Notes under the pieces: generated by a model
What the model saw: the letters and a program-made list of their open reading frames with translations, nothing else
Told to the model about the DNA's origin: nothing
Databases searched by the model: none
From: Portulaca oleracea
Lineage: Eukaryota; Streptophyta; Magnoliopsida; Caryophyllales; Portulacaceae
Reading direction: 5' to 3'
Length of the DNA: 64,000 nt
Assembly: GCA_029582165.1 (NCBI GenBank)
Contig: CM055877.1
Coordinates: 4,012,023 to 4,076,022, forward strand
Translations under genes and position numbers: made by a program
In this document: positions 45,506 through 55,979 of the stretch, one piece after another
Layout of the letters: the number at the start of each line of letters is the position of its first letter
Position numbering within the stretch: the first letter of the stretch is position 1

Positions 45506-47691
45506 TAATAAGTCCCTTCACTTTCAATATTTAAGTTTTAGTTCAGAAAAGCAAACATTAATATTTTATACACTTCATATAAGTCCATTTGGAAATTTCA
45601 TAACCCAAATCTTTGAGGGGAAATTATCATAATTTTTTCTTAAATGACTTTTTAAATTGTTACATTCCTTTGTTACCTGGTATACTCTTTTGGTACTTGG
45701 GAGCCTAGCTATTGTCCTTTCAAACCCTACTATTTGTTTTTCACATGCTTTCAATAATATACTAATCAATATGTTGGAGATGAAGTACTTGCTAGACTAA
45801 TTATTGTATGCATAAATCACTTACTCTTGTATTTGGTTTACCAATAATGTGCATGTGTGATTGTGAACCACAACGTGTGATCCATATATGACATTAAGCT
45901 TAGTTAATCACATCCATATATGATTATTAACATTCAATCAGGAATTCAGCTGAGATCATATATAATAATAAATCAATATATATATTTTGTTTGAAGTTTT
46001 TGTTGGAGTATTTCAAGAGTTAAGAGACTTAAAGGAACAAGTTATAAACTAAGGATTGACCAAAAAGGTCAAAATCTAGCTTATTAAGTAAAATGGATCT
46101 AACATGGATCGTGTCAGGTATGATACGGGCCGTGTGGGGTCCAGAGAATCAGAAAAAGGCTCTCTAGGTTAACACGGACCGTGTTGGTTCAGCACGGTTC
46201 GTGTTGGAGCCTAGTCGAGCTCTTTTTCAAAATCCATTGATTTTAGCCTTCTGCCTTGAGCATTAATGCGTGGGTTATCTTTTGGGATTATTCTTGACTG
46301 ATATTCTCAGTCAAGATTAACCTAACCCCTTAATGATGGTCAAGACCCCATAAACAAAGCCCCAAAATCATGTTTTATTGATTGTCAAGTTTGAATGCTC
46401 CTACTCCTATAAATAGTGGATGATTTTCACTCATCCAACACACCTCAATCTCTTCTTTCTATCTTCCTAGAGAGCTTCAACACAACTCTTAAGGTGTTGA
46501 ACTGCAGCAACTTCTTGAGAGTTATTGAGAAATCTTGTATTTTGCTTACAGAGGTTAGGTTTTACCCTTAAGTTTATCCGCGGTCTAGTGAATAAATCTT
46601 AAGGGGAGACGGGTTTCACCCTCGACTCCTAGTTACCCAAGTGACCCCTTATCTTGTGCAAGTGACCGAGTTACTATTGGGAATGTCCTGATAATGTTCA
46701 ATTTCATCCGAGTACTCTAGCCAAGTTAATTCGGTGATTAATGACTTTGCTAGAAGTCCCCTTAATCAGTGATCGAATAGGTTCGATCACATACGAGTTA
46801 TTTGGTCACACAAGGTCATACAAGTCAGCGACTTGAAGGCAATGTGTATATGAAAAAAGGTCCGGGATAATGCGGGATTGGACAGAAGGGAAGTGCGAAG
46901 CTTGTTTTGGAGAAAACAAGGCCACCACGACCCGTGGTGGCTCATCACGGTCCGTGGTGCTCCTGGGAGCAGCAGAATTTGATTCTGCTGCTCACCACGG
47001 TCCGTGATGAACCCCAGGCGCACGTCCAACATCGGTGGATGAACTCTTCCTCCCCCTTTCTCTTCCCTATATATATGTGACCCATGGGATGACAAAGATT
47101 CTCTTTCCATCCCATGAGGTCCCTATAGGTAGTCTCCCTTTGAAGATTTTGGTAAACTGGGAAACTGTATTTTGGCTTACCAATATACATTTTATAATCA
47201 ATGGCCACAGGCCAGATAATGGAAACCCTGAATCAAAAGATAAGTTTCAATAAGAGGAAGAGGTGTAAAAGTAGGTTTAGAATTGATGTGGCGTAAAGCC
47301 TTTAGAAGATCATGAGTGAACATCCTCCTTTGAGTGAGATTGATTCCTTAAGGTAGATGAGATACTTCCGATCCCAGAAAACAGTTCAATAAAGCAAGAT
47401 CTTCAATTTCAAATGTAGAGTTCAACTGTTGTTTGAGATTTTTTTTTTTATCCTTGTGGTGGATGAACCTATCAAAAGAAAAACATCTGCATGAACAACG
47501 ACAATCAACTAAAGTCAAAGAAACAAAGCACTATAGCACACCAAACATACATATTAAAACACAATAACATATTACGCAAAACATACCAATATTTTTCGCA
47601 AAATACTCTATAACATCTCAAACCCATTGTGTTTAATTATAACGAAAATATATTAATAAGGCATTCAAAAGCACACAGACATGTTATCTAA
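45506..47691. other. Gene-free stretch, possible LTR retroelement remnant
   Basis: Most of 45980-47050 reads like LTR-type DNA. There is a TATA-like CCTATAAATAGTGG at 46399, followed by a transcribed-leader-like CT-rich stretch. There are also two clusters of the palindromic motif CACGG(A/T)CCGTG (about 46100-46205 and 46925-47015). A second TATA-like word, CCCTATATATATG, is at 47068. No gag or pol can be read. Open frames of up to 107 codons here have no family resemblance. Confidence 0.35.
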
Positions 47692-48003
47692 GGCCTTGTT
47701 TGACAATCACAGTGATTTGGTAGTTACATTATTAGGTGATAGGCTTTTGATTAAATTTGTTTGACTTTAAATTTGTTAGTAATTGATCATGGAAAAATGT
47801 TTGGTCAAGTAGCTTTATATGAAAAGTTGCCTCAAAAAGCTTCATCAACTAACTTTTTGAAAACTAGCTTTTTGGGTCCAAAAAGTTAATATAAAAAGCT
47901 ACTTACCAAATACCTCAAATAGCTTTTTAACATTGGTTAAAAAGCTAAAAGCTATCCAAAAAATTAAAAGTTACCCAAAAAACTGGGTAGCCAAACGCCC
48001 CCA
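47692..48003. mobile_element. hAT-like MITE, AAAAAGCT type, copy 2
   Basis: Shares with 40691-40954 the words AAAAATGTTTGGT, AAGTAGCTTT, AAACTAGCTTTTTGGGTCC and ACTTACCAAA, and the end GGTAGCCAAACGCCC. Confidence 0.7.
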
Positions 48004-48772
48004 AAGCACATTAACAATTTAACACTACTCTCTGCGTTAATAAGCATGACACACTGAATCAATAAATATTGCTTATTGTATAATTACATTGTCTGGGTAA
48101 GAAACCATGATAACAGAAGAACACTAATGAAACACTAGAAAACAAATAAGTTCTGCAAAGCGCATTAACATTTTTCTAAAAACCCACTAGCAATAACATA
48201 AAAAAAAAATAAAAAAAACACAGTCTTTTTTACTAAATCACATAAAACAAACATGCCAAAGCATACTATCTTTTTCTTACTAAAGCACACTAAACAGACA
48301 TGTTAAAACACACTAATATATTACCCAAAGCAAACTAAACAGACAATAATATATTACCTAAAGCACACTAATACTTTTCAGAAAACACTCCTACAGAATT
48401 ATCTATTAGACAATGTGTTTATTATTTTTTTTGTAAAACACAATAATAACAACAAATACAAAGCGCACAAATATTAAAAACTGAAGCACACTAACTAAAC
48501 ACCTCAAAACATAATATCTTTATAAACATGTTTCCCAATCACACTATCATATTTTTTTTTAAAAAAAAAAACACTGATAATAACATTAAAATCCATCGTC
48601 TTAATAACTAAATGTCTTCTCTAAACACTGAATAGTTGAGCATGTGAGCTAGATGTGCCTGAAAAGCACATAGATAAAGCACTGGAAAACACACAGAATA
48701 GGGAAAACAAGCTAGGCATCCTGCCAACACCCTCTCACTTAACTACCCTAATCCTAACTCGCCAAACACCCT
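48004..48772. other. Gene-free AC-rich stretch
   Basis: Contains scattered AAAGCACACTAA-like words (for example around 48160, 48290, 48360, 48480), a weak, irregular dispersed repeat. No coding signal or element boundary is visible. Confidence 0.4.
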
Positions 48773-48781
48773 TATCAAATA

Positions 48782-50197
48782 GGGAAATTGGATTCTAATA
48801 ATACGAACTTTTGGCCATATAAGACTTAATAATACGAACTTTCGATTTGATTCTGAATAATATGAACTTTGACCCCCTGTTGCCCCCAGTAACACGCCAC
48901 CGAGTTAAGTTGAACTTAACTTGGGAGTTAAGTTGAACTTAACTCGGTGGCGGGACGACGTGGCGGTGGTTGGATCTGTTGACTTTGCCACGTCAGCAAT
49001 GTTGACTTTAAAAAAAAAAGCCAGATCAGCCTTTTTTTCCCTCATCTTTCCCTTTTTCTTTTTTTCTCTCCTCCCTCTCATATTATTTCTTTCGAGCTTC
49101 TTCAGAGCAGCCATGGCTGCCATGGCTGTTGACTCTCCCTCTTCTCTCTATGTTCTTCTTCTCTTTCGTCCATCTTCTTTCTTCCCTCTCCTTCAGTCTC
49201 CCTAGTCCCCCTTCTTTCTTCCCTCTCTGTTTCTCCTTCTCTTTAACTCGCTGAATCTCAATTTGGGTTTTTTCAGACTTGATTCTTAGCAAGGAGTCAT
49301 CTTTAAGTGTCTTCCAAATCGCTCGAATTTCAAATCCCAAAACCCTAAAAACTCTCGCTCCCATCTCAATATCAAATTCAATTTAACAATCTCAAATTCA
49401 ATCAGATCGAATTCTCAAATGGATATCATCAAAAGAAGCTTCTCTTTCATGGCAATTTTGGGGTCGATTTTCTGGGTTTTGATGATTTTGTTTGGATTTT
49501 GTTTGATTGTGAGATCTTCTGAATTTTGGGCAATTGGTGAATTTTGCTTTCTAAGTTTTCGAAAGTTCGGATGAACTTTGGGTGAGTTTTGAATTTGGGT
49601 TTCTGGGTTTAGCTACTCTCCTCCTGATTACTCCAAGCCCAAGAAAACCCTAAGTTTCGAAAGTTCTGGGTCTAGTCCTGAATTTGGGGTCGATTTTCTG
49701 GGTTTATGGAGTTTCTGGAGTGGGAGAATTGGAGGAAGAAGCTATGGTTGGGCCAGAGGTCGGCGGCATCGGAGGAAGAGGAGGGGGCAGGATTCCGACG
49801 ACCTGGAGGAGAGGGGAGCGGTGTTCGTGCGGCGACCTTGGCGGAGGAGTTGATGGATTGGAGGAGCTTAAGGAGGAATGGAGTGAAAGTCTGCCATTGA
49901 TGATGAGGCTTGAAGCTGAAGATGATGCAGATGTGCTGAAGACAAGTTTTCGAAACCAAAAAAAACATAACAAGGCTGACCTAGCTTCTTTTTAGTCAAT
50001 ATTGATGACATGGCAAAGTCAACAAACCCCTTCGGCTACCACGTCATCCCGCCACCGAGTTAAGTTCAACTTAACTTGGTGGCGTGTTACTGGGGGCAAC
50101 AGGGGGTCAAAGTTCATATTATTCAGAATCAAATCGAAAGTTCGTATTATTAAGTCTTATATGGCCAAAAGTTCGTATTATTAAAATCCAATTTCCC
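48782..50197. mobile_element. MULE with long TIRs and gene-like interior (Pack-MULE candidate)
   Basis: A 1,416-bp element flanked by the 9-mer TATCAAATA (48773-48781 and 50198-50206). The terminal inverted repeats start GGGAAATTGGATT and run about 220-250 bp. They include ACTTTTGGCCATATAAGAC, GTTGCCCCCAGTAACACGCC and ACTCGGTGGCGGGA. The left arm has an extra duplicated GAGTTAAGTTGAACTTAACT. The interior (about 49030-49970) is markedly different: CT-rich leader-like sequence, an ATGGCTGCCATGGCTG start-like context at 49112, and a GC-rich part (49740-49870) with GGAGGAAGAGG words. No transposase is visible. The interior resembles captured 5'UTR or exon sequence, but no parent gene is recognised. 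Confidence 0.8.
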
Positions 50198-50206
50198 TAT
50201 CAAATA

Positions 50207-51198
50207 TCATGTCCTCCATTAATTATTGATGTTTCAAATTACTTTTAATCACCTCCCTCATAGACTTTGTAGGCTTCTCATGCTCATCGTAAAGCGACAA
50301 TAGTGTAATTGTTTCACATCTCAGAATGAGAGCATATATCCATACTCCTCCTATACATATTACCGAACCATCTTAGTCTATTTTCTCTCACAAATACACA
50401 AAATCGTCATCATTTCCAACACATTCAACTTTTGGTAATACAACTCCTTTGTAGCTCGACATTCCTAACCATATAATATGTTGGTCTAATTACCAGAAGA
50501 TACACGTTACCTTTAAGTTTGAACAATTTCCTCTTATAAAAAAGTACTCCTAAAGTCGCCTTACATTTTAAAAACCTACCCTAATCCAACGTGTTATTTT
50601 TGTGCCAATATCTCCATCACTTTGCATGATAAATCTCAAGCTCCAAACTTCTCCACTCTATGTATAACCATCCCTCCAATGGTAATAGCATGACATAATG
50701 TTGTCTTCTGGATCCACCCTACTTAAATGACACCTCACATACTTTGTCTTTGACCTACCTAGTATAAAACCCATATACTGCAATGTTTCATGTCAGAGTT
50801 CCACTCTATCATTAAGACTATGTTCTTTTTTATGGTTGGTGGGTTTGCGGTTCCACACTAGACCAAAACTTTCAAATTTTCATCACAACTCACCATAAGC
50901 TACCATTTTCCTTTTTATTAAAAGTCAAAACTTTTCAAATAAAAAAATCAAAACTTTCACTTTATTAATTTTTCAAATTAAAATATACCAATCCACTTTC
51001 CATTATTTGCTACTCCCAGGATTCGAACCTAAAATCTGTGGGATACCATAATGCAGCGAGTACCACTTGAGCTAAATAAATTATAAATAAAAAATTTAGG
51101 CTCTTTACACAAATCATACATTTTTATAATTCACAATAAACAAAAATGCAGCATATATTTAATTTTTTCACATTTCACATTTGTAGAAAAGTTATTTT
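50207..51198. other. Gene-free stretch
   Basis: AT-rich DNA with no supported gene or element boundary. A sequence at 50815-50850 (ACTATGTTCTTTTTTATGG) vaguely resembles the GTTGCGGT-type MITE ends. Confidence 0.35.
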
Positions 51199-51199
51199 T

Positions 51200-51289
51200 A
51201 TAATCCATGTGCCATCCATTTCATTATTAATGTACTAGGACTTAAGTCGACTAATACATTAATAATGAGATGGATGGCACATGGATTAT
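51200..51289. repeat. 90-bp near-perfect palindrome
   Basis: Arms 51200-51238 and 51251-51289 (39 bases each) pair with about two mismatches. The 12-base centre contains GACTTAAGTC, itself a palindrome. The arm includes CCATGTGCCATCCAT. It could be a transcribed hairpin (miRNA-like) or a minimal MITE. No flanking promoter is evident. Confidence 0.85.
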
Positions 51290-51419
51290 GTTCAACCTAC
51301 TGAAAATATGGTCCACTAATTGTAACCAAACCCCAAAATATCTTTTCTCACAGTCGCAAATTTTAATTTCAAGGCAAGGAAAATGTTGCCAAATTATCCT
51401 GTAAAAGTAGGTATAAGGG

Positions 51420-52794
51420 TGCATTTGATTGGTCAAAAACTGGGGGAATGTTCAATTTTCTTGGGTTGAATTATTTCCTTATGTTTAGTTATAGGTTGAC
51501 CTTGGAAAAAATTTTACGGTGGACCCACACTACTAAAACTATGTGTATTACCAACAATTTTTTTCCAACCAATTTAAAATGGTTGGAAAAGCCAACTATT
51601 TTAGCAATCATTTCATATTCCAACTATTTTTCAAAAACTTTATGTGGAAAAAAGGGTTGGAAATTCCAACCACTTTAGCTAAAATGGTTGAAAATTTTTC
51701 CTACCATCTTTTTTCCTACTATTTGAAATTGATTGAAAAAACGGTAAGTAATCCGACCATTTTTCCAACCCAACTAAAGAGAAGGGTTGGAGTCAGTTTA
51801 GCACTTTAGCTTGATATTCCTCATAGTTTTTCATTTTATTTTTCTATTGGGTAGCAATTTTTTGTTCTAATGGCTGGTTTGTGATATAGTTGCGCTTAAC
51901 CTTTTGCCATATTGAAATTTTCTAATAACAAAAACTCAAATTCTAGAGTATAAGACTGTCTCGTGTAAATTCATTGTAACTTGTAAGATAGACTTTTTAC
52001 AAGGTGACCTTTCAAATATTTTATTATATAAATGATATTAAAATGATTTTTTAATACGAATGTGACTAATAATTTATCAGTGAATGACTTTTTCAGAGTC
52101 AATCCACTTAAACTATTAGTCACCCTTATATTCATAAATAGTCACCACAATATTATACGTCTTACAATAAATTAATAGTGAAACGATCTTACATAAGAAT
52201 TACCGTAACAAAAATAGGGAAAATAGATTCAGATGGGCAATGGATAATCAATGGTCCTATAATTTCAACATTAATAAATTAGAGTACTTTTTTTTCTCAC
52301 CTTCCTATGACTAGACATAATTAGAGTACAGTCTAGGAGCATGTCATGTGTTGTTAACCACTTAAAGTCAAAAAAATCCAAGAAAAATGCAGCTTTTATG
52401 TTCATGAGAGAAGTAGAAATTATAGCAACAAATGGGGTCAGTTGATTAATTGAGGAGACAAGAGTGAAGAAGATGAGGGAAAATTAGTTGATAGGAATAA
52501 TGTATTATTGAGATATCAGAACAGGTGGGGAACTCTAGAACATGCAAGGGGTGAGGGAATGTTGGGCAACCAAACAAAAATCCTCTTCTTTCTTTCATTG
52601 TTATTTCAACATTTAAGCTATATATCTATCAACAAAATTATATTCTCTGGAATTTGATCCTCTAGCAATGGAGGACAGTTGTATAGCTTGTATTGAAGTA
52701 CAAGGGATGACCCCATGACAACGTGCTCTCTTCCTTTATTAGGGTTGCCAATTTTTAGGGGTGTGAATTGATACCCATATATTGGGCAATATAT
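51420..52794. other. Gene-free stretch, partly TIR-like
   Basis: The start AAGGGTGCATTTGATTGGTC resembles the beginning of a nonautonomous element (compare AAGGGTGCGTTTAGTTGGTC at 41588). The part to about 51810 has inverted CCAACTATTTT and AAAATGGTTGGAAA words, suggesting a small foldback. No gene is visible in the rest. Confidence 0.4.
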
Positions 52795-52947
52795 ATTAGA
52801 TGCACATGAAGTATGTGCTCCAAATATTTGCTAGTGAACAATTATATGAATAAGAGTGAACAATCGTAATAAACACAGTGAACAACGTAATACATATAAG
52901 TGAACAATTGTAGAATTTGGAGCACGTGCTCCAAGAGCACCTAATAA
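52795..52947. mobile_element. AGTGAACAAT-type MITE, copy B
   Basis: TTAGATGCACATGAAGTATGTG at the left and GGAGCACGTGCTCCAAGAGC at the right are imperfect inverses. GTGAACAA words are in the middle. Related to 25977-26133 and 57937-58083. Confidence 0.7.
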
Positions 52948-53625
52948 ATTACATATATTGGGTACCCACCCTTACCCACCCATAAATGGGTGGGTAAAAC
53001 CCATTAGAGATGGGTAATGGGTAGGATGGGTATGGGTTACCCATAATTTGGTGTGGGTATCTATTATTTATGAGTATCCATATACCCATTGATATCTTAA
53101 CTAAATACATATCGAGTTGTATTGCGTTTATATACTGAAATTTAAAGTAAAATTCAACTTTATCGGTTTGACATGGAACGTTGTAATACGATAGTATTGA
53201 TTAAAAAAAGATCAAATATGAATTTTGAGCTCCTAATTCTTTTTGTTCGATAACATTTATCGTGACATATATAGATATTTTTTGCCGTAAAAACTAAATA
53301 AAACTTTAAATTAAAATTCAATTCTAACGATTTAAATTGAAACTTTATAATGTGATAGGATAGATTAAAAAAGGTTCAAATATGAATTTTGAGCTTTAAA
53401 TATAAATTTATCATCTAAAACGTTAGAATACAAAATAAGAATAGTTAGTTGAATAGTTGGATACCCATGAATACCCATGGCCCAAATGGGTATTACCCAT
53501 ATGGGTAATATCCATGTGGGTATTAAGAGGCATGGGTAGGGCATGTGTAGGGTCTTATAATCTTTGGGTAAAACGTGGGTATGGACGGTGTTCATCCATT
53601 CCCACCCATACCAATTTTGGCTTCC
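52948..53625. repeat. TACCCAT/ATGGGTA-rich inverted-repeat region
   Basis: The left half carries TACCCACCCATAAATGGGTG and ATGGGTAATGGGTAGG words. The right half (53455-53610) carries ATACCCATGAATACCCATGG and AAATGGGTATTACCC. The two halves can pair over several blocks. It is probably an old element into whose right flank the CACTA transposon inserted. Open frames in this region are reading of the repeat. Confidence 0.5.
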
Positions 53626-53659
53626 ACTCACTACAAGATGGCAGGCCAAATAAGACCAT

Positions 53660-53830
53660 TTCAAGCGACCGTTTAATGAACGGTCGCAAGAAAGAGGCGG
53701 CCGACCGTTCATAAACGACCATTAATGAACGGTCGCTAGGTAACGACCGTTCATTTAAACGGTCGTTACCTAGCGACCGTTCAATTGAAGGGTCGTTCGG
53801 TGAACGGTCGTTCGCCTGTTTATACTGTCG
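53660..53830. promoter_or_regulatory. CACTA left subterminal repeat array (GACCGTTCA)
   Basis: Roughly ten GACCGTT/AACGGTC units in direct and inverted orientation occur within 170 bp. Some are arranged as back-to-back palindromes (AACGACCGTTCATTTAAACG). Binding role is inferred from CACTA family knowledge. Confidence 0.8.
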
Positions 53831-54769
53831 AACGGCTCCAATCTCATTCAATTGCACCTTAACTCTTACTCTCAAAACCCAATTACTCTTCTCCCTCCTC
53901 TTTCTAGCCGGCGAATTGGACCAGAAACCGCCGCCTGCCGCCACATTCCGCCAGAACCGACGATGGTAAGTCCTCCTCTTCTCCCTCCTTATCAATTCTT
54001 TTAAGTTTTTGGTGGTTAATAACAACGTAAGCCCTTCCTCTTGCTAGCAAATCGGACCCGGAACCGCCACTTTTTTGGTCCCGCCGTCGACGCCGTAGCT
54101 GTCTGCGCCGCCTTCGCCGTCCACGCCGCTGTCGCCGTCGCCATCGCCGTCGTCCCCACTACCGCCATCGTTCTCTCCGGTAAATTATTTGAAATTTGTC
54201 AATTTTGTTAATTATATATTTATTTGTATAAATTATGAGCATGCATTAATTAGGTTAGTATTTGTGAATAATTTCAGTGAATAATTAGTATTTATTCGGT
54301 TAATTTTTGTGTTAATTACTGTGTAAGTATTATATGTTAGTTGTATGTTAGTTGTATGTTAGTTGTATTAGTTTAATGATATGTTGTGAAATTGTATGTT
54401 AATTAGGTTAGTTATATTACTGTTTAAGTATTGTATGTTAATTAGGTTAGGTATGTGGTGAAATTTGTCAATTAGTTTAATGGTATGTTGTTGTGTATGT
54501 TGTTGTGTTAATTGTGTTTTATTATTGAATTTTTATATTAATTGTATGTTACTTGTATTAGTTAGTAATGTTTTGTAATATTTATTGTTTTAGTTTTGAA
54601 AATTGTTAATTGTATGTTTATGTGTATAAATTATGAGCATGCGTAAATTAGTATGGATTAGGTTAATACATGTGTAAAGAATGTTTAGTTAGTTATGTTG
54701 TATATAATTGTTTAGCACGCTTAAAATTCATTTGAGTCTACGACATGGAAATCTACCATTATTAGAAAA

Positions 54770-55080
54770 AAGTGTTGAGTTGGGATGATTTTGGTAGTTA
54801 TTAGTAAATTAGTTAGTTATTATGTTTGATTAGGAATGAATTTACGCGACTAATAACTTTGTTGGATAACTTAATTAAAGGCAAGCCTCTAAATGTCAAT
54901 TGACCCTTGTTGGATTTCTCGTACATATAACTCAGACAACTTGTTCATCACAACAAGGGTGAATTGAAGTTTAGAGACATGCCTTTAATTAAGTTAACCT
55001 CTGAAGTTGTTAGCGTAAATTTGTTTCGTATCCAACCTAATTGCTATCTTAATTATTCATAACCCCAAATGAAGACATGA
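54770..55080. repeat. Foldback repeat inside the CACTA element
   Basis: The core arms 54867-54911 and 54952-54996 (TAACTTAATTAAAGGCA and its inverse) pair over 45 bases with about five mismatches around a 40-base loop. Looser pairing extends outwards (GAATTTACGC against GCGTAAATTTG, GATTAGG against CCTAATTG). Outer limits are approximate. Confidence 0.7.
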
Positions 55081-55255
55081 GTTATAAATAACTATGTCAC
55101 GTCCCTTTGCTAGCTTAAGTACTCAACAACCAGTTTAGTGTTAGTAAATAGGTTAGTTGTCATGGTAGTTTAGAGTAGAAAGTAGGGTAATTTATAGTTC
55201 TAGTTTGTTAGTTGTAGATGTCATAAAAAGTGGTCGAGTGTGGGTTACTGGTGTC

Positions 55256-55754
55256 CATGAGAGTGTGGTTGTTCTGATAATTTATGGCTAAAAATACTTT
55301 CATGAGTCGCAGGAGTCTCGATTTATTTATGCAGTTCCCAAAAGTAGCGCAATCACGGTGAAATTGTGAGGTCTATAGTCTTTGTGGAAGTTAGAAGCGT
55401 CTCAGATTCGGTACAATGCAGTGTTTCCATTGTGCAACCTGGTGGGCAACAAGATAAGGCGGGAATGAGAGATAAACTTATAGTAAAAGGTCTAATAGAA
55501 ATTGTGTTTCCATTAGACCTTTTACTATAAGTTTATCTCTCATTCCTATCTTGTTGCCCACCAGTCGCAAATAAACTGCATCGATGTACCGAATCTAAGA
55601 CGCTTCTAACTCCTACAGCACTATAGACCTCGCGTAATTTCACTGCTGAGATTGCGCTATTTTTTGGGAACCAGACAAATAAAAGGAGAGTCGGTACGAC
55701 TCATGAAAGTTTTTTTTCTGCCATAAATTATCAGGAACAATCACACTCTCATCG
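55256..55754. repeat. About 490-bp palindrome inside the CACTA element
   Basis: Arms 55256-55500 and 55506-55754 are imperfect inverses meeting almost without a loop at CTAATAGAAATTGTGTTTCCATTAG. Matching blocks include GATAATTTATGGC, ACGCTTCTAAC, GTTGCCCACCAG and AGATAAACTTATAGTAAAAG. The flanks on both sides share an imperfect GTTGTAGATGTCATA direct repeat (about 55211 and 55800). Confidence 0.85.
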
Positions 55755-55979
55755 GCTAATAACATTATCCTCTTGATTATTGACATATATAGCTTAGTTG
55801 TAGATGTCATAGAAAAGTGTTGAGTTTGGATGCTTTTGGTAGTTATTAGAAAGTAAGGTAATTTATAGTTCTAGTATGTTAGTTGTAGATCTTTTACTTT
55901 GACGTTTTTCATCAATACAAATTATCAGGTAATATATGTAATGTTTCTAAATATATTCCTAGGCTAGTGATATCCATCC

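Noticed and set aside
45772..46796. Complete LTR from TGTTGGAG to TCACA
   Set aside because: Termini are possible, but no second LTR, primer site or target duplication could be matched, so only a low-confidence remnant is listed.
49083..49995. Several overlapping frames (89-103 codons) rich in Arg/Glu or Pro/Ser
   Set aside because: All arise from the CT-rich and GGA-rich Pack-MULE interior. No frame has a recognisable domain, so I list the element and no CDS.
53555..54025. 156-codon minus-strand frame and other long frames at the CACTA left end
   Set aside because: They run across the element boundary and the GACCGTTCA array; the apparent peptide repeats are translations of the motif.
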